A program made the position numbers and the translations under genes. Below, in pieces: positions 13,301-24,200 of a stretch of 64,000 nucleotides of DNA. Origin of the DNA: Phalacrocorax aristotelis (taxonomy: Eukaryota > Chordata > Aves > Suliformes > Phalacrocoracidae); assembly GCF_949628215.1 (NCBI RefSeq), contig NC_134278.1:32940115-33004114 (forward strand). Direction: 5' to 3'. Numbering within the stretch: position 1 is the stretch's first letter; each line of letters starts with the position of its first letter. The notes beneath the pieces are model-generated. The model made no database searches. It was not told the origin of the DNA and saw only the letters and a program-made list of their open reading frames with translations.

Positions 13301-14413
13301 GCCAAGGTCAGGCTTGTGATTCCTACAGGCTGGTGAAACTTAGGGCTCCACAGTCTGGAGGGGAAAAAAAAAAGGTGAAAAACCTTGGCACATATATATA
13401 TGTATATATAAAATTTATGGAAGTTAATATAATCTCTGAATCAAATGCAGATAACTTTCCTGTCTGAATATGAGATAACTACTTTTATTCAAGAAACAGA
13501 TTCACTCAACTGTTTAACCTCAGGTAACTTTAGGTATTTTCATTGTTCTTTTGCTGCCTAACTTTCCCAGGAGAAAAAGAGAACTCCCAGATCAATGGCG
13601 TTTTAATGGATGCCAGGTAATAATTTGATGACTAACATGACCTTCTTTCCTTCAAATTTGGTAGTGGCTTCAGCAGGCTTGCTTCGTATGTTGTCTAAAG
13701 CTGCCACAGTTGTACTAGTCCTTTTGAATGCATGCACATCAAGCAAAACAGCGCAGTAAAACAAAGATTATGGGGAATAAAACTGAACCTGTAACAAATC
13801 AGATGGGAGTAGCGTGCCCTAAAAAATAAAGCCATGTCTTCTTTACCTGTGATCTGTGAATAGAGGAGATGCAGTGACTCCATTTCAAGTGTAAAGGAAC
13901 GAGAAACTTCATGGCCGAATAAGAACACAGGGATGAGCAGGTCAAGCAAACACATTTCACCCAATTATTAAAAACATTTGCAAAAATGCAGCACGTGTTT
14001 GTACACACGGCACAACTGCTAGGCTCTGCTAGGAGGAACCAACACTGCTGTCTCTGAAACTAAGGGACTTGGTTTCTTGTTCGCTCTGCCTTTCACGTAA
14101 CCTTGACAGCACCACCTCCTGACACTTTCCCTTTTTGTTTTTGAAGGAAGAGCAAATTTTAATTGTAGGTACGTGTTTGGCTCTGTGTAGACTCCAATCA
14201 CAACTAGGGTATTCAGGGAAGCAAAATCTAGAGGAATCCTCCCCAGCATTGCTTTCTTACCTCATTTGGGTACTCCAACATGTGCTCTGGAGCCGTGGCT
14301 TATCCTGTGGCTAAGAGGGACACTTTGGCCTTTGCAAAATATTCACAAAGGGCTTTTGGTAGCAGGTTGTACTTGGTCGCTCGAACCCAGCAATGGCTGT
14401 CAAAGAAAACTTC

Positions 14414-14480
14414 TTATATATATATACACATATATAAACCATGTACGTATCATACACACACACACACATATATATGTGTA
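14414..14480. repeat. AT/CA microsatellite cluster
   Basis: Runs of TA, then interrupted sequence, then about eight CA units, then TA again, in the putative COL19A1 3' UTR. Likely length-variable. Confidence 0.85.
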
Positions 14481-15556
14481 TCTCAGTGCAGTATCCAGCA
14501 GCAGCCTTACTAATACTTGTTAGCAGCCTAATAGGAAAAGCACTGCAGTCACCAGTTTAAAATACCAGATTAGATTGTGAAGAACTGGTTATCATTTTGA
14601 GGACAGTTGTTAAACATTTTTCTCTTGGTTCCTGCCTACGCTTAAGTCAAGTAATTGGGGAAATAAAATATATATTTATCACAGTGCAGTTAAACCTCAA
14701 GAATTAGGAGTGGCAGCAGAGATCCTGATGGGTAAAAGTGATTTTCATTAGTCTTTCGTTCAAAAAAACAGTATTTTATAATGTTGAACCAGAAAGAGAT
14801 GAGATGAGAACAAGATTCACTCAGGAGTTCACTGAGGTTCCAGGAGCACCTGGTTAGAATGGGTAACATGCTGTCAGTGGCTTGTGAAACCTCTCAATCT
14901 CTTTGCTTTGTGCCTTCTAAATATATTGATTTAAAGTGGCACCATTTTCTGCTGTATCACTATAGTTGATACACTTTTCTTTTAAATTCATAATCCTGCC
15001 TTTATTTTCCAAATCTTCATTTACTTGAATGTGCTGTAACTAAAATTCAGTTCCAGGTATTTTTTGGTATACGGTCTGCCGTTCCTCAGATAAAATTTTT
15101 CCGCTCTTGCACGAGATTTGGAATTAGTAAATACTTAGATTAACCAATGTGTCCCACACCAACTTACAACGGGCCTGAGGATTTATCCTTCACTTCTGTA
15201 TTTTAAGCTAAAACTCATGAGTCAGCTCGAAGGCAGAAAATCTGTCACAATCTCAAGCTATCCACTTACATAGATTCTGCATTGAATTGACCCTCAGTGT
15301 TGGCTCTGTTTGACTGTAATAATTCTTATTTGGTTTTTACATATGAATGTTTTCTCTCCTACATGACTTTCTTTCCATTGTGGAATTTGATGCATTTTTC
15401 AGCTCTATTTTTTTAAAACATTTCACATTTGTATTTAAATGTTGAGGGGTTTTGCTTTGATTCATTATGTTTATGCAGTACATATTGAAAACAATATTTT
15501 TGTTCTGTTATCAGTTGTATTTTTTTTTCTTTTTGTTTTACACACTTTATAGTCAA

Positions 15557-15562
15557 AATAAA
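15557..15562 (+). promoter_or_regulatory. Candidate distal poly(A) signal AATAAA for COL19A1
   Basis: Canonical hexamer preceded by a T-rich region and followed within 40 nt by TTTGCTGG and CAGTTTGTC, a plausible GU-rich downstream element. It is the best-looking + strand poly(A) context before the CR1 element. Confidence 0.5.
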
Positions 15563-15580
15563 AGTTTGCTGGTGAAACTG

Positions 15581-16060
15581 CAGTTTGTCATTACCACTAA
15601 CGGTTTATTATTTGTTGTGCTACGTAAGGAGTATTTTTGAGGACCATGCCCTAAATGAGTAAAAAGTGGCCTGATTCTAAAATTTTATGGAACACCCTGG
15701 AGTAAACAAGCTAGTCACCTTGCATGCAACTGTCTGGATTTGTTCCTTAAGAATGAAATTCTTTGCGCTCCTCTGTTCTAATGACTTCTTGTGGTATTAA
15801 AGTCGGTGATGTCAGTTATGAGAGAGTTTGGCCAAACTGGAGGTGCAGGACAATGGTTCTGTCTCAGGCTTTGCCCAGAGGCTCGGGGAAGGATGGCACA
15901 GTTATTTATGCCTATTTTCTTCCCCCATCTTTTTCCTGAAATCTCATGTGGTGCTGCTTCTGTGGAACTAGACAGCAGTAAGCACTTGTAGATAGACTTA
16001 CTTGTAAAGGTACAACCTCTTTTATATTTTATCATTTAAAATACTGGGCTGCACAAGGAA
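15581..16060. other. Intergenic stretch between COL19A1 and the CR1 element
   Basis: No coding signal, repeat or RNA gene recognised. Confidence 0.5.
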
Positions 16061-16850
16061 CATAGAATCAAATAATGGTTTGAGTTGGAAGGGACTTTAA
16101 AGGCCATCTAGTCCAACCCCCCTGCAGTGAGGAGGGACATCTTCAACTAGATCAGGTTGCTCAGAGCCCCGTCCAGTCTGACCTTGAATGTTTCCAGCGA
16201 TGGGGCATCTACCACCTCCCTGGGCAACCTGTGCCAGCGTTTCACCACACTCACTGTAAAAAAATCTCTTCCTTCTTATATCCAGTCTAAATCTACACTC
16301 TTTTCATTTAAAACCATTACCCCTTGTCCTAATCGCAACCGGCCCTCCTAAAAAGTTTGTCCCAATCTTTCTTATAAGTCCTGTGTAAGTACTGAAAGGC
16401 TGCAGTAAGGTGTCCCCAAAACCTCTTCTCCAGGCTGAACAACTCCAACTCTCTCAGACTTTCTTCATAGGAGAGGTGCTCCAGCCCTCTGATGGTTTTT
16501 GTGGCCCTCCTCTGGACCCACTCCAACAGATCCATGTCTTTCCTGTGCTGAGGGCTCCAGAGCTGGATGCAGGACTCCAGGTGGGGTCTCACCAGAGCAG
16601 AGTAGAGGGGCAGAATCACCTCCCTAGACCTGCTGGCCACGCTTCTTTTGATGCAGCCCAGGACTGGCTTTCTGGGCTGCGAGCACACATTTTTGGCTCA
16701 CGTCGTTTTTCATCCACCAGTGTCCCCAGGTTTCCCTCCACAGGGCTGCTCTCAATCCATGCATCCCCTAGCCTGTATTGATACCAACCCATGTGCAGGA
16801 CCTTGCACTTGGCCTTGATGAACCTCATGAAGTTTACATGGGCCCACATA
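16061..16850 (-). mobile_element. CR1 LINE fragment, 5'-truncated, with 3' UTR
   Basis: On the - strand this is the 3' end of a Chicken Repeat 1 non-LTR retrotransposon. The + strand start CATAGAATCA is the complement of the typical CR1 tail, and the adjoining GGTTTGAGTTGGAAGGGAC block is a signature of CR1 3' UTRs. An open - strand frame at 16329-16688 encodes the C-terminal end of the ORF2 reverse-transcriptase protein ([19 protein letters not shown]). Part of the preceding ORF2 sequence continues in another frame up to about 16850, so a frameshift is present. The element lacks its 5' part and is dead. It lies between the two collagen genes. Confidence 0.95.
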
Positions 16851-17652
16851 AAGAGATTAACAAAATTAATCACATTTAACTCATTCTCAGAATCTCTAAT
16901 AAATGTGTAAATATACTTTTAGTAGACACCTTTATCAGACATTTTTCTCCCACATGAGCTCTATTTGGGCATTTTTCTGTCAACACGAGGTGCCAGAGAC
17001 GTGGCTCCCAGATGCAGCTAGAGAGAAGGTGAAGTCAAAAACCACAAATAGTTTAATTTATAGAGAGAGAAACAAAATAGCCACATTGCACATTTTCCTC
17101 TAAAAACTGAGTTTATTTAAAAAGGGAACTTGGGATATCTAATGGTGGTCTTCTAGCTGTTCTGTTCATTGGGATTGAATGTCACCATACGTACAAAACC
17201 ATATGGGGGGGGTCAAAACATTATTTATTTGGGTTTTTTGTACAACCACAGATGTTACTTCAAAAGCTGTAATCTTTACTATAAAACTTATATATTTCTG
17301 GAGCTTAAAATTCCCTTGACAGAGGCTTCTAGCCTTTTGTTTTAATTTAACATCGAAGGAGGCAAGCTGGAATAGGCATCACACAAAATTACGAATGCAA
17401 CGCAAATTGGAGTGGCAGAGGAAAAGGTTATTCCACACGGCTTACGCACGGGCACCCAGCAATCATACCATCACAGAGATTTACAGCACAAAAGGTGGCA
17501 GGGGTGACAGGTTTCCGTCAGAACAGGCTCCCAGCTGTGTCTCTACAATTGAATTGAAGAGCTGAAGGAGGCTTAGCATATCCTGTACAGCACATATATA
17601 GTGCAATGACTGTGCATGAAGTGATGTGATTTGCTTGGGAGCGCTCTGGAAT
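16851..17652. other. Intergenic stretch between CR1 and COL9A1
   Basis: AT-rich, with TTTATT words near 17111 and 17223 that read as AATAAA on the - strand. I see no gene. Confidence 0.5.
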
Positions 17653-17792
17653 TTATTTTATAAGCATAAAAGAATAGCTACAACAGAAGTAAATAAACTG
17701 GTCCTTTTTTATTTGATGGCTGAAGACATGTTATTTCACTGTACATTATACATAGGCGTTACGTAGGGGAGGAGGAGGAATCACAGAAACTC

Positions 17793-17798
17793 TTTATT
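17793..17798 (-). promoter_or_regulatory. COL9A1: Candidate poly(A) signal of COL9A1 (AATAAA on the - strand)
   Basis: The first - strand AATAAA after the COL9A1 stop, about 280 nt downstream, followed on the - strand by GTTTCTGTGATT. Further candidates lie at 17708-17713 and near 17653. A + strand AATAAA also sits at 17809-17814, so the same 22 bp could in principle serve both strands. Confidence 0.5.
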
Positions 17799-18075
17799 TA
17801 AAAAACAAAATAAAAATAGACAAGTGCCTTTTTTCCCCTCCCTGAAGAGAAAAGGCGCCAGAAAGGCATCACCTGTGTGTTTCTGTAAGCACCACTGTTC
17901 CAGCTTGTGTTGCTAAGTACACATTTTGAAAGAATGTACAACCCCTGTGTTAAAAATGCCTTGCTGAAACCTTGGTGGAAAGGTTTCTCCTTGTTTGTAT
18001 TTCTCTCATTTTTTCTCAGCTGTCTGTGCAGGAAGTAAATTGATGCCGACACTTCATGGCACTTGCGTTGCCCAC
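17799..18075 (-). other. COL9A1: COL9A1 3' UTR (minimum extent)
   Basis: Non-coding sequence between the stop codon and the first downstream poly(A) signal on the - strand. The true end could be further left, at about 17650-17790. Confidence 0.55.
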
Positions 18076-18260
18076 TCATGGCCCTTTCATGTTCTTACCA
18101 GCTCTCTGTCCAGCCTGCATTCTGCAAGACGACGGCTCGCAGTACCCAGGAGGGCCGGGAGGTCCAGGAGGACCAGGAACCCCAGGCTGACCGGCCACCC
18201 CAGGGAGACCTCGTTCACCATCACGGCCTTCCCTGCCATAGCTGGGTTTGCCTGGTTCAC
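18076..18260 (-). CDS. COL9A1: COL9A1 last exon: end of COL1, NC1 and stop
   Basis: The acceptor TTTTCCAG| opens a split Gly codon. The exon encodes GEP, the imperfection GKPSY, ten triplets, then GYCEPSSC and a short tail ending KNMKGP, with stop TGA at 18076-18078. The C-x4-C pair makes the interchain disulfides at the COL1/NC1 junction. The codons for A-G-K contain a donor-like GGTAAGA near 18097. Confidence 0.97.
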
Positions 18261-21200
18261 CTGGAAAAGTGGATGCAGGTCCAAAAATTGGCAGCATATG
18301 ACTTGCTTAGTGTACATGCAGCTTCACTGAACATCCTGGTCTTAAAAGCTGTACCAAGGTAGCTTTTCACTGCTCTCAGTGGGTTCCCCAGGGAGGTGCC
18401 TACTTAGAGGGACAGTTTTCCTCTAATAGTCAACCAGGCTGCATTTACACGTCTACGGCAATGAAAATTCAGGCCCAACCCTCTCCAGTTATACTGGAGC
18501 AGAGCTGCTGCTGTAACAGCTATGCAGCGTAACTGACTGCAGCGCCGCAGCCAGCCGTGTCGGGGATGCGTCTGAAGGTGTAGATGCTACTCACTACTGC
18601 AGAGTTACATTAGCGCTCCAGAAAGAGATGGATCAAAAATTAATTTTTACCCTCCACTCGGACGTGTTGGAGAAATAGATGTACGGAGTGGAACTGCTGA
18701 GCACTAGAGTATCTTTTTACCTCTAAATCTTCAATGAAGGGATGAAATATAGTGATTTTTAGTAAGCCTCTTCCAATGATAACTTTCTAAAGAAGACAAC
18801 TCCAGGTTTCACAGATGCCCTATGTATCCGCATACACGCAACTGATTTTTTTTTTTTTTCTCCTTTGTAAAAAGCGAATAAATTGTGGTAGTTTCTGTCT
18901 ATATATACACAGAGAAATGCACTGTGGAGTGATACCTATGGAAATAACATGTTTATTTTCATTCACTTGCCACTAGAGGCCAGTTGTGCTGCACTTATCA
19001 GCAAGAATCTGTCCTGGATGCCTATGCCATAACACTGCAATTAATTACCACAAACAGGAGAATTGTATTTCTAATGTCCTAAATTATGAATGGAGATTCT
19101 GAAGACTGCTGTGGCTGTCAATGAGAGAGTCTGGGGTTTGTGGCCTTTTTTGTTTTATTTTATGAGGAAATAAATACAATAAAGAGGCAATCACACATAT
19201 ATACACACACGTGTGACTGCCTCTTTTTTATTTAATGCTTTGTATACATTTTTCCTAATCTTTCTACACTGAGATAAATGGGGTGGTAGCTCTTTAGTAA
19301 AAGAGCTTTTAATTCTGATTTGTGACTGTATTATGACCTACAAAGTAAAAATTATGAAGTACTGGTATTTGGAAGCTTATTGCTTAATGGACACCTTTTA
19401 TCTTTTCAAGGCAGCTTGAGGTATGAGTTCTGAATAAATTTTTACTACATCTTTTCTTCTTTATCCTCATCCTTGTTATATTTACCTGGAAGACCTCTTG
19501 GTCCAGGGTGACCTTTCAGTCCTCTGCCTGGAAATCCTCTGTCTCCTCTTTCTCCTGGTTCACCTAAAGCAAGTTCATGAAATATTAGTTACAGCCTCTC
19601 AGAGGTGAATGGCTAATAAGCAAAGAGTTCAGGCTGTATATATTCTTAGCATCTTTGAATGATGTCCCCTCACAGGTCCTTGTAAGAGGTTTGCGGTTTG
19701 TTTGGATTTTTTCCCCCATTTGAGTTATACTCAGAAGTAGACATGTTAGAGGGGAAAAAAAACCCACCTGGGGCTGGATAGTAAGTACCACATGAAATAA
19801 ACCATAGCCTATGTAACAGAAATAAACCAAACTCTCAGACCTACAGAGGCTATTGTGGAATACAGACTGAGGGTACTGGCATGTGGCTTCTGCAAGACCA
19901 TGTAAACTCTGCTAATAACAAAATTCTCAAGTGCTCGCCCTTGAGAGAGCTAATGCAGAGAAGAAAGGAGAAGCTGGCTTGCACACATTACAGTAGTCTG
20001 TTGACATCCATATAAGATGTTCATAAAAGTAAACAAAGCACTTTTTGTTCTCGTATACTGGTATTACGGAGACTTTTCTTTGGTGGGTGCCCAGCTTTTC
20101 TTCAGACTCATGTTGCTCCAAATGAGAAGCATATTAGTAAGAGGATGCTCTTTTTGTGGTTTTGGTTGTAAAGTTCAAATTCTATTCACTGTATATATTC
20201 CATAATATTACATGTATCTACCACTCATGAATACACTATGTAAACTCTTGGTGGTTTTTTTTTTTGCTGCAAGTCAAAAGTTGCAAGTATATGCCTAATA
20301 ATGTTTGAGTGAGCTTTATCTTATACTTCCATACTTTCTTGTACTGCAGTAAGGAGAGCTGTTAAGTAAGGAGGCTGTTAAGTTTGGGGCTTGCCTAGAA
20401 ACAACACAGCAGAAACGAGGAAACTATGTAAAGAACACAGGAGTCAGTACAAAAGTCCAAGTTTCAGTAGAAGATGCACACAGATTGCTAGAGAAGAAAT
20501 CTCATCTCCGTGCTTCAGACTGCCTAGTCAACATGGAGATTCAGCCTGTCTTTGTGAATACAGATACTGGAAGCACTGATGTCAGGTTACCCATAAATAC
20601 TTCTGCTATTTTCAGCCTCTGAACACTTTGGAATAGTGTTTACTGCCGGTTACCCCAAACTTCTCCAACTTCTTATTTCTGATTCTGCCCTCCTTCACTA
20701 CAACCTCCTTCTCTGAGCCAGCTCTTTTTGGCTCTGGTCTTGCTGATGCTGTTAAAATCACTGTACCTTTGAATCTTCCGCTCTGTCTCATGGTAACACA
20801 TGCTTGTGTTTCTCTTTCCTCTATATCACACCCTTCTAAACCATTCTCAACATCCTCCTCCTTTTCCCTTTTATCATATGTCCTAGGTACCCTTTTCCTG
20901 TCCCTCCCATCTCAGACAACTGCCCAAATGGATGGGGAACGTCCGTTCATCTCTGACCTCTGTGGAACTCTGTAACTGCCAGGAACTCAGATTTTTTTTT
21001 TTTTTCAGGGTGCCTGCCATGTACCATCACAACAGCTTTTGCACGTGAGAACGTTCACCACGTGTCTTGTGTCTGAAATTGTATTTCAAGGTTTACTGTA
21101 AGGTACTTGGAATTTCATTACAATCCTGATAAGAAAAATGCTTTGTTTCCTATTTGAGTTTTTTCTTTTTATGCTCTGTAGATTTTTTTTTCATATTAAC

Positions 21201-24200
21201 ACAGTGCAGCCTGCTTTGTGATAAATCAAATTCAGCATATCAGATCACCTTTGAGTCTCCATTTTTTTGTTGCTTCTGCCAATACAGATGACATTACATT
21301 AAATGAAAACAGTAATGGAGCTCCAGCAACAATGCTGTTAAGCTTTGCTTTGTTTGTATTCTAGTTCTCCTCTCAGAGATTTTCCCAATTTTACTTCCAA
21401 ATAAAACTTGAGACAAAAGTAAATGCTCTAATCCAGTGACAGACCAGCTCTGTGCAGAAACACGATGTTTAAATAAAACCTTCCTTCAAGAAAACAAATC
21501 AAACCACTAATACATACACAGTGGTCATAAGACTGCAGAAAATTCTAGTGTATAGTCCTTTAGAGGTATCAACCCTCTCAGTCAGGAACTACAGCAATTA
21601 ACGTAGATGAAGGGGGTTTTTGTAAAGTTTAAGGTTAGTCAATTTTATTATGGATTTGTTCCTTCCAAAGCCTCAATAGATACGTGGTACATGGTGCAAT
21701 GTTGTTAAATGGCTCATAAAAGACGCAGATTGTTATCAGTCGCTTGTAATGTGAGAAATCCGATAGAAAAGTAGGCTAGAGATTAGCGAATGAATCTGAC
21801 TGTTTACATTAGCTTTTGGGACCACAAGTCCTGCAGAAATGTGGTCTACAACCAGACCCAGCAGAGGAAAGAGAATCACTTCTATGAAAAACACAAACCT
21901 CAGTCCATGAGAGGGAAAATTAATATCAGGAATCTGACTCAGCTCCTTACTTCTAGTTCAAGGCAGATGCCTCCCCTTTCTCACATTGTATGACTATTTG
22001 AAGACAAAAAAGGATTTATAAACAAATCTTGCTGAGGCCAGGCCAATGTGGCCTTTAATCACTGAGGCAACAGTTACAAGAAACAGCTTAGGTTGCTAAT
22101 TCAGGATCTTTTTGGACTTTACATGCATACAATGTACATCCACAATCTGTAATCCGAAGGGAGAAAAAAAAAAAACACAAAAAACTGGAGCAGTCAACAA
22201 CTGAAAGCCAGTTACAGAATTTCTTACCTTTAGGCCCTTTACGACCAATCTCACCAGGGGGACCTTTAAGGCCAGGCAAGCCACGGGGTCCAAGCTGTCC
22301 TGGGAAGCCATTTTCACCAGCAGGCCCTGGCGCACCTGGTGGCCCTGGTCGGCCAGGAAGACCTGGAGCACCAAATTCTGGCCTCTTAAGACTGGCTGCC
22401 AGCTGAGCTAGTTGTTCTGCAATGACCAGGAGGACAGGATTAAGCAGTAAGTGGATCTGAATGGTGAGATTCTCATGTTCACTGAAGAAGAATGTGTATT
22501 CTCTGCTACAGAAACCGACAGATCACCATACAGCACCTTCCTTATGTACAATGCTATTTACAAAGTTTGTTACATTTAAGATATTATCTTAGTACTACTA
22601 GAGGGAAACTGCATAGGCACACTGTGAAGCAGGGTCACTCTGAAGCATACATCTTAAACATTTAATGTTTGCAAGACTTAAATGTATATGGTTTATTTAG
22701 AAACATCCTTATAATTTTCTATTTCAGTCATTTAGAAGTCAACTATCTAGCAAGAAAACTTACTCATGCAATTGCTGCCTGTTAAAAAAGCAAATCTCTC
22801 CCTTCATTACTACTTGTTAATACCTATTAAGATCCACCTTTGCAAGAAGGAACAGCTGAAAAGCATGAGGGCAGTCATCTACATAGGACTGCAAAGTAAG
22901 CTCAGGCCTTCTTTTTCAGAGGAAAGAAACCCCTCAGATTGGTACCTGTGAGCTCAAGTTTGATAAATAATCAAAGATTTTATGTTGATCTTTCCTTAAG
23001 GCAAATCAGCAGGAGCTTTGCTCTGCATTAGGCATAGGATTAGCTTGCCATTCCTTGGAATGGTCTAAGCTAGCTATTCCCTTTTCTTCATCCCCCTTTC
23101 AGGCCACTGCGTAACAGCATGAGAGCAGTCTTCCCTTTGCTTAAAGTTTCTATTCTAGACTTCAAATCCATCTTCCAAGCACGCTCTAGAAATAACTTTC
23201 TCTGGATACAGCCGCACACAACTCCATATTACATTTGCTATAAAGCCTGCGTGATTTGGCAAAACTAGTTATTTTGTGTCCACAACCAAGAAAAATGAAG
23301 AAGATGGGGGTGGCAGATGCAACGTATCTGAAATAAAACAGGAACTACGGCAAGCAGATGCATGAGGAAGACTGGGGAGAGTAATCTGCAGGAAAAGCCT
23401 ACTCAGGAGCTGAACTTCAGTTGTCTTTAAGCTGACAAGGTTCCAGGGTCCCACTTGCATTTATTTCTCTTGTTTTTCCTTTTGTCTTGTTTGGTTTTTT
23501 TTAAGCATGACAGCATTGACAATAATAGGGGCTCTCAAGAGTGATACAACGAAGACAGTCTAGATTTTTCCCATAGCCTTCTCTTCACTGCTAACTGATG
23601 GTTATGAATAAATTCGAGCATCATATCTGACTTCACTATAATCCTCCTCAATATTACTTTAAAAGGCATTTTTATCCTATTAATAGAAAGTTTTAAAAAA
23701 AAATCCCTGTTGGGCAATATCAAGAACAGTGATGACTACTGATAATTTTTAGATTAAATTGTGAGCAGCAATTTCATCCTGGTAAACTCTTAACATTACA
23801 AAGGCATAATATCCCTAAGGACATCCTCAATAGCAAGTACTGAGAAGTATCTTTTGTGCTTACAGGGCAGCATAAATTTTTAAATTCAGTAAATCCCATG
23901 CGCCCAACTGTATTAGAAAAGCTCCAGATTTCTGCGTGTGTCAAGAAGAGCTGAGCAAATATAATTAGGGTTTTGAACATCTGCCTATTGCTTCCATTTT
24001 AGGGTATGTTACCTACAGAAAGCCTCTCTCTGTGCTCCTTTTTTTTTTTTTTAATCTATCTATTTTGCACATAGTTTGCTTGCTGTAATCTAATAGCGTA
24101 TGAGTACAAATGGCAGGACAAGCTTTCAGTGAGGCCATATACTTTCATAGTTGTAAACATAGCAAGTGATTTCTACTCAAAATATACATATTTCATAAAA

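Larger units (their letters stand above)
7849..15580 (+). other. COL19A1: Putative long 3' UTR and flank of COL19A1
   Basis: After the stop codon the + strand runs 7.7 kb without recognisable coding sequence. Much of 10400-15560 is T-rich on this strand and ends in a strong poly(A) signal context at 15557. A closer AATAAA lies at 8847. I infer a long 3' UTR. A short UTR ending near 8870 followed by intergenic DNA would fit the sequence equally well. The stretch 9780-10370 is clearly more GC-rich than its surroundings. Confidence 0.45.

Noticed and set aside
16410..16781. 123-codon + strand open frame
   Set aside because: It is the antisense of the CR1 ORF2 remnant.
18063..18362. Open frames on the + strand and in a second - frame over the last COL9A1 exon
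   Set aside because: Shadows of the Gly-X-Y codons in other frames.
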